64,000 nucleotides of DNA from Bordetella sp. FB-8 (GTDB lineage Bacteria; Pseudomonadota; Gammaproteobacteria; Burkholderiales; Burkholderiaceae_B), in the NCBI RefSeq assembly GCF_000382185.1, contig NZ_KB907784.1, forward strand, positions 3,364,633 through 3,428,632, given 5' to 3'. The notes below the pieces were generated by a model. It was not told the DNA's origin and made no database searches. It saw only the letters and a program-made list of their open reading frames with translations. A program made the position numbers and the translations under genes. Below are positions 62,496 to 64,000 of the stretch, piece after piece (position 1 is the first letter of the stretch; the number at the start of each line of letters is the position of its first letter).

Positions 62496-64000
62496 TTACA
62501 GGGCCAGCTTGAATACGCCCACCGAGCGCGCGAGCGAACCGGCCTGCTCCTGCATGCTGGCCGCCGCCGCGGCGGCCTCTTCGACCAGCGCCGCATTCTG
62601 CTGGGTCATCTCGTCCATGTGCGAGACGGCGCGGTTGACCTCTTCGATGCCAGTGCTCTGCTCGGCGCCGGCGCGGTGAATGTCCGACATCAGTTGAGTC
62701 ACTTCCTGCACCGAGGCCACGATCTGCGTCATGGTCTGACCGGCCTGGTCGATCAACTGGCTGCCTTCGTTGACTTTGCCCACCGAGTCCGTGATCAAGC
62801 TCTTGATCTGCCTGGCCGCTTCGGCGCTGCGCTGGGCAAGCGTGCGAACCTCGCCCGCGACCACCGCGAAGCCTTTGCCCTGTTCGCCAGCGCGCGCGGC
62901 CTCGACCGCGGCGTTCAGGGCGAGGATATTGGTCTGGAAGGCGATGCCTTCGATGGTACCGACGATCTCGGCCACCTTGCCCGAGGACGAACGGATGCCG
63001 TGCATTGTGGCCACCGCCTGCCCCATCAGGGAAGATCCTTGGCTGGCCAGCTCGAACGTCGAACCCACGTGGCGGTTGGCCTGCTCCGCATTCTCGGCGT
63101 TGCTGTGCACGGTAGAGGTAAGCTGGTCCATGGCCGCGGCGGTCTGCTCCAGAGAGCTGGCCTGCGTCTCGGTGCGCGAGGACAGCTCGGCATTGCCCGC
63201 CGCGATCTGGCGCGACGCCACGGCCAGGGTGTCGGTAGATGTGCGCACATTGCTGACCAGGTTGGCCAGGCCAGTATTGATGCCGTTCAGCGCGTCAAAG
63301 AGCAAACCGATTTCGTCGCCGCGCTTGACCGCGATCTGTCTCGACAGGTCGCCACTGGCCAACAGCCGGGCTGCGGCTTGCGCCACCTGCAGTTGCCGTC
63401 CTACCTTGCGCTGGATGACGGCATAGACCCCCAGGCCGAAAAGGCAGGCCATCCCCAGGCTGGACCATGCATTGATCCAATTCAGACTGCCCGACCGACT
63501 CTTGAATGCCGCGGTCAGGAAATCCAGCCCGGCCTGCAGCACTAGCGCCATTGCGAAGGCCGACAGGCCCAACGATTCGGCCAGTGACAGGATGCGGAAT
63601 CTGCTGATGTCCAGGCCGACCGCGAAGATGCCGATGATGCGCCCTTGATCATCGTAGATGGGGCGGTAGTCGAAGACGAATTTGCGTCCGGCCAACGTGG
63701 TATTGCCGAAATAGGATTTACCCGCCTGGTTGAGCGCATAGGCAGGATGCGAGCGATCCAGCACGACACCCAGCGCCCGGTTGCCCTGGGAATCTTTCAC
63801 GCTGGTCGCCACGCGGATGAAATCGTCGCCCGTTCGCGCCAGGATGGATGCGACGCTGCCCGTCTGCTGCTCGAAGCGATCCAGCACGTCGCACTGCAGG
63901 CTGACCGGTCGGTCGCCGTTGAGCATCAAGGGCGTCTGGCGGCCCTTGATTTCCACCGGATGGGAAGGATCCAGCCTGAATGCCTCGGAGTACTGGGCCA
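62496..64000 (-). CDS. Methyl-accepting chemotaxis protein with Cache-type sensor (5' end outside window)
   Basis: The frame is open to the right edge, so the N-terminus is missing; a GTG at 63956 is not a credible start because similar coding sequence continues upstream. Visible parts are most of a periplasmic Cache domain (VATSVKDSQGNRALG, GRKFVFDYRPIYDDQGRIIG, GIFAVGLDIS), a membrane helix, a HAMP-like linker, and the signalling domain with [20 protein letters not shown]. It converges with the first chemoreceptor gene, 126 bases apart. Confidence 0.9.
   Translation of the reverse strand, partial: AQYSEAFRLDPSHPVEIKGRQTPLMLNGDRPVSLQCDVLDRFEQQTGSVASILARTGDDFIRVATSVKDSQGNRALGVVLDRSHPAYALNQAGKSYFGNTTLAGRKFVFDYRPIYDDQGRIIGIFAVGLDISRFRILSLAESLGLSAFAMALVLQAGLDFLTAAFKSRSGSLNWINAWSSLGMACLFGLGVYAVIQRKVGRQLQVAQAAARLLASGDLSRQIAVKRGDEIGLLFDALNGINTGLANLVSNVRTSTDTLAVASRQIAAGNAELSSRTETQASSLEQTAAAMDQLTSTVHSNAENAEQANRHVGSTFELASQGSSLMGQAVATMHGIRSSSGKVAEIVGTIEGIAFQTNILALNAAVEAARAGEQGKGFAVVAGEVRTLAQRSAEAARQIKSLITDSVGKVNEGSQLIDQAGQTMTQIVASVQEVTQLMSDIHRAGAEQSTGIEEVNRAVSHMDEMTQQNAALVEEAAAAAASMQEQAGSLARSVGVFKLAL

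Overview
The window is a gene-dense, high-GC betaproteobacterial chromosome segment. Its closest match in gene content and order is the Alcaligenaceae (Bordetella/Achromobacter group). The evidence is the isc cluster, tig-clpP-clpX-lon, dapC-dapD-dapE-prmB, lspA-coaBC-dut, gshB-EIIA-ptsH-ptsI and several liv transporter genes. The genus is inferred from remembered synteny; no search was run. There is no sign of a prophage, transposon or CRISPR array.

Layout. 1-5.4 kb: a complete minus-strand Fe-S assembly operon, iscR-iscS-iscU-iscA-hscB-hscA-fdx, with fdx cut by the window edge and two IscR-box-like repeats upstream of iscR. 5.5-11.5 kb: low-molecular-weight tyrosine phosphatase, uvrB, tyrB, SOS-controlled lexA, a broken glutathione S-transferase gene and a carboxymuconolactone-decarboxylase-like protein. 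11.6-18.5 kb: the protein quality-control block tig-clpP-clpX-lon, a cold-shock protein and a small unknown protein. 18.6-22.3 kb: a convergent pair of cyclic-di-GMP proteins (membrane GGDEF-EAL and degenerate EAL-HDOD) and tRNA-Leu(UAG). 22.3-28.4 kb: the succinylase branch of lysine/diaminopimelate synthesis (dapC, dapD, dapE), prmB and an ABC-F ATPase. 28.6-33.4 kb: a complete branched-chain-amino-acid-type ABC transporter. 33.4-46.5 kb: housekeeping genes (GNAT, uvrD, desaturase, rsmB-like, purN, ribF, ileS, lspA, coaBC, dut).

46.5-51.2 kb: the most interesting stretch. A DSF-synthase-like crotonase (rpfF) converges on a gene with the FI-PAS-GGDEF-EAL architecture of the receptor RpfR. 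A bidirectional hairpin overlaps the rpfR stop codon. An Old-Yellow-Enzyme-type ene-reductase is divergent from rpfF, and a 64-codon small gene with its own promoter and a strong ribosome-binding site lies beyond rpfR. Together they look like a fatty-acid quorum signal coupled to cyclic-di-GMP turnover.

51.2-57.4 kb: a regulatory-type phosphotransferase set (EI, HPr, EIIA-Man) with gshB, then infC (apparent ATC start) and thrS. The usual downstream rpmI-rplT-pheST genes are missing from their expected place. 57.7-64 kb: an orphan LuxR-type response regulator, an oxalate/formate-type MFS carrier with a 43-residue companion protein, tRNA-Leu(CAG) with a strong terminator, and two convergent chemoreceptors, the second running off the window end.
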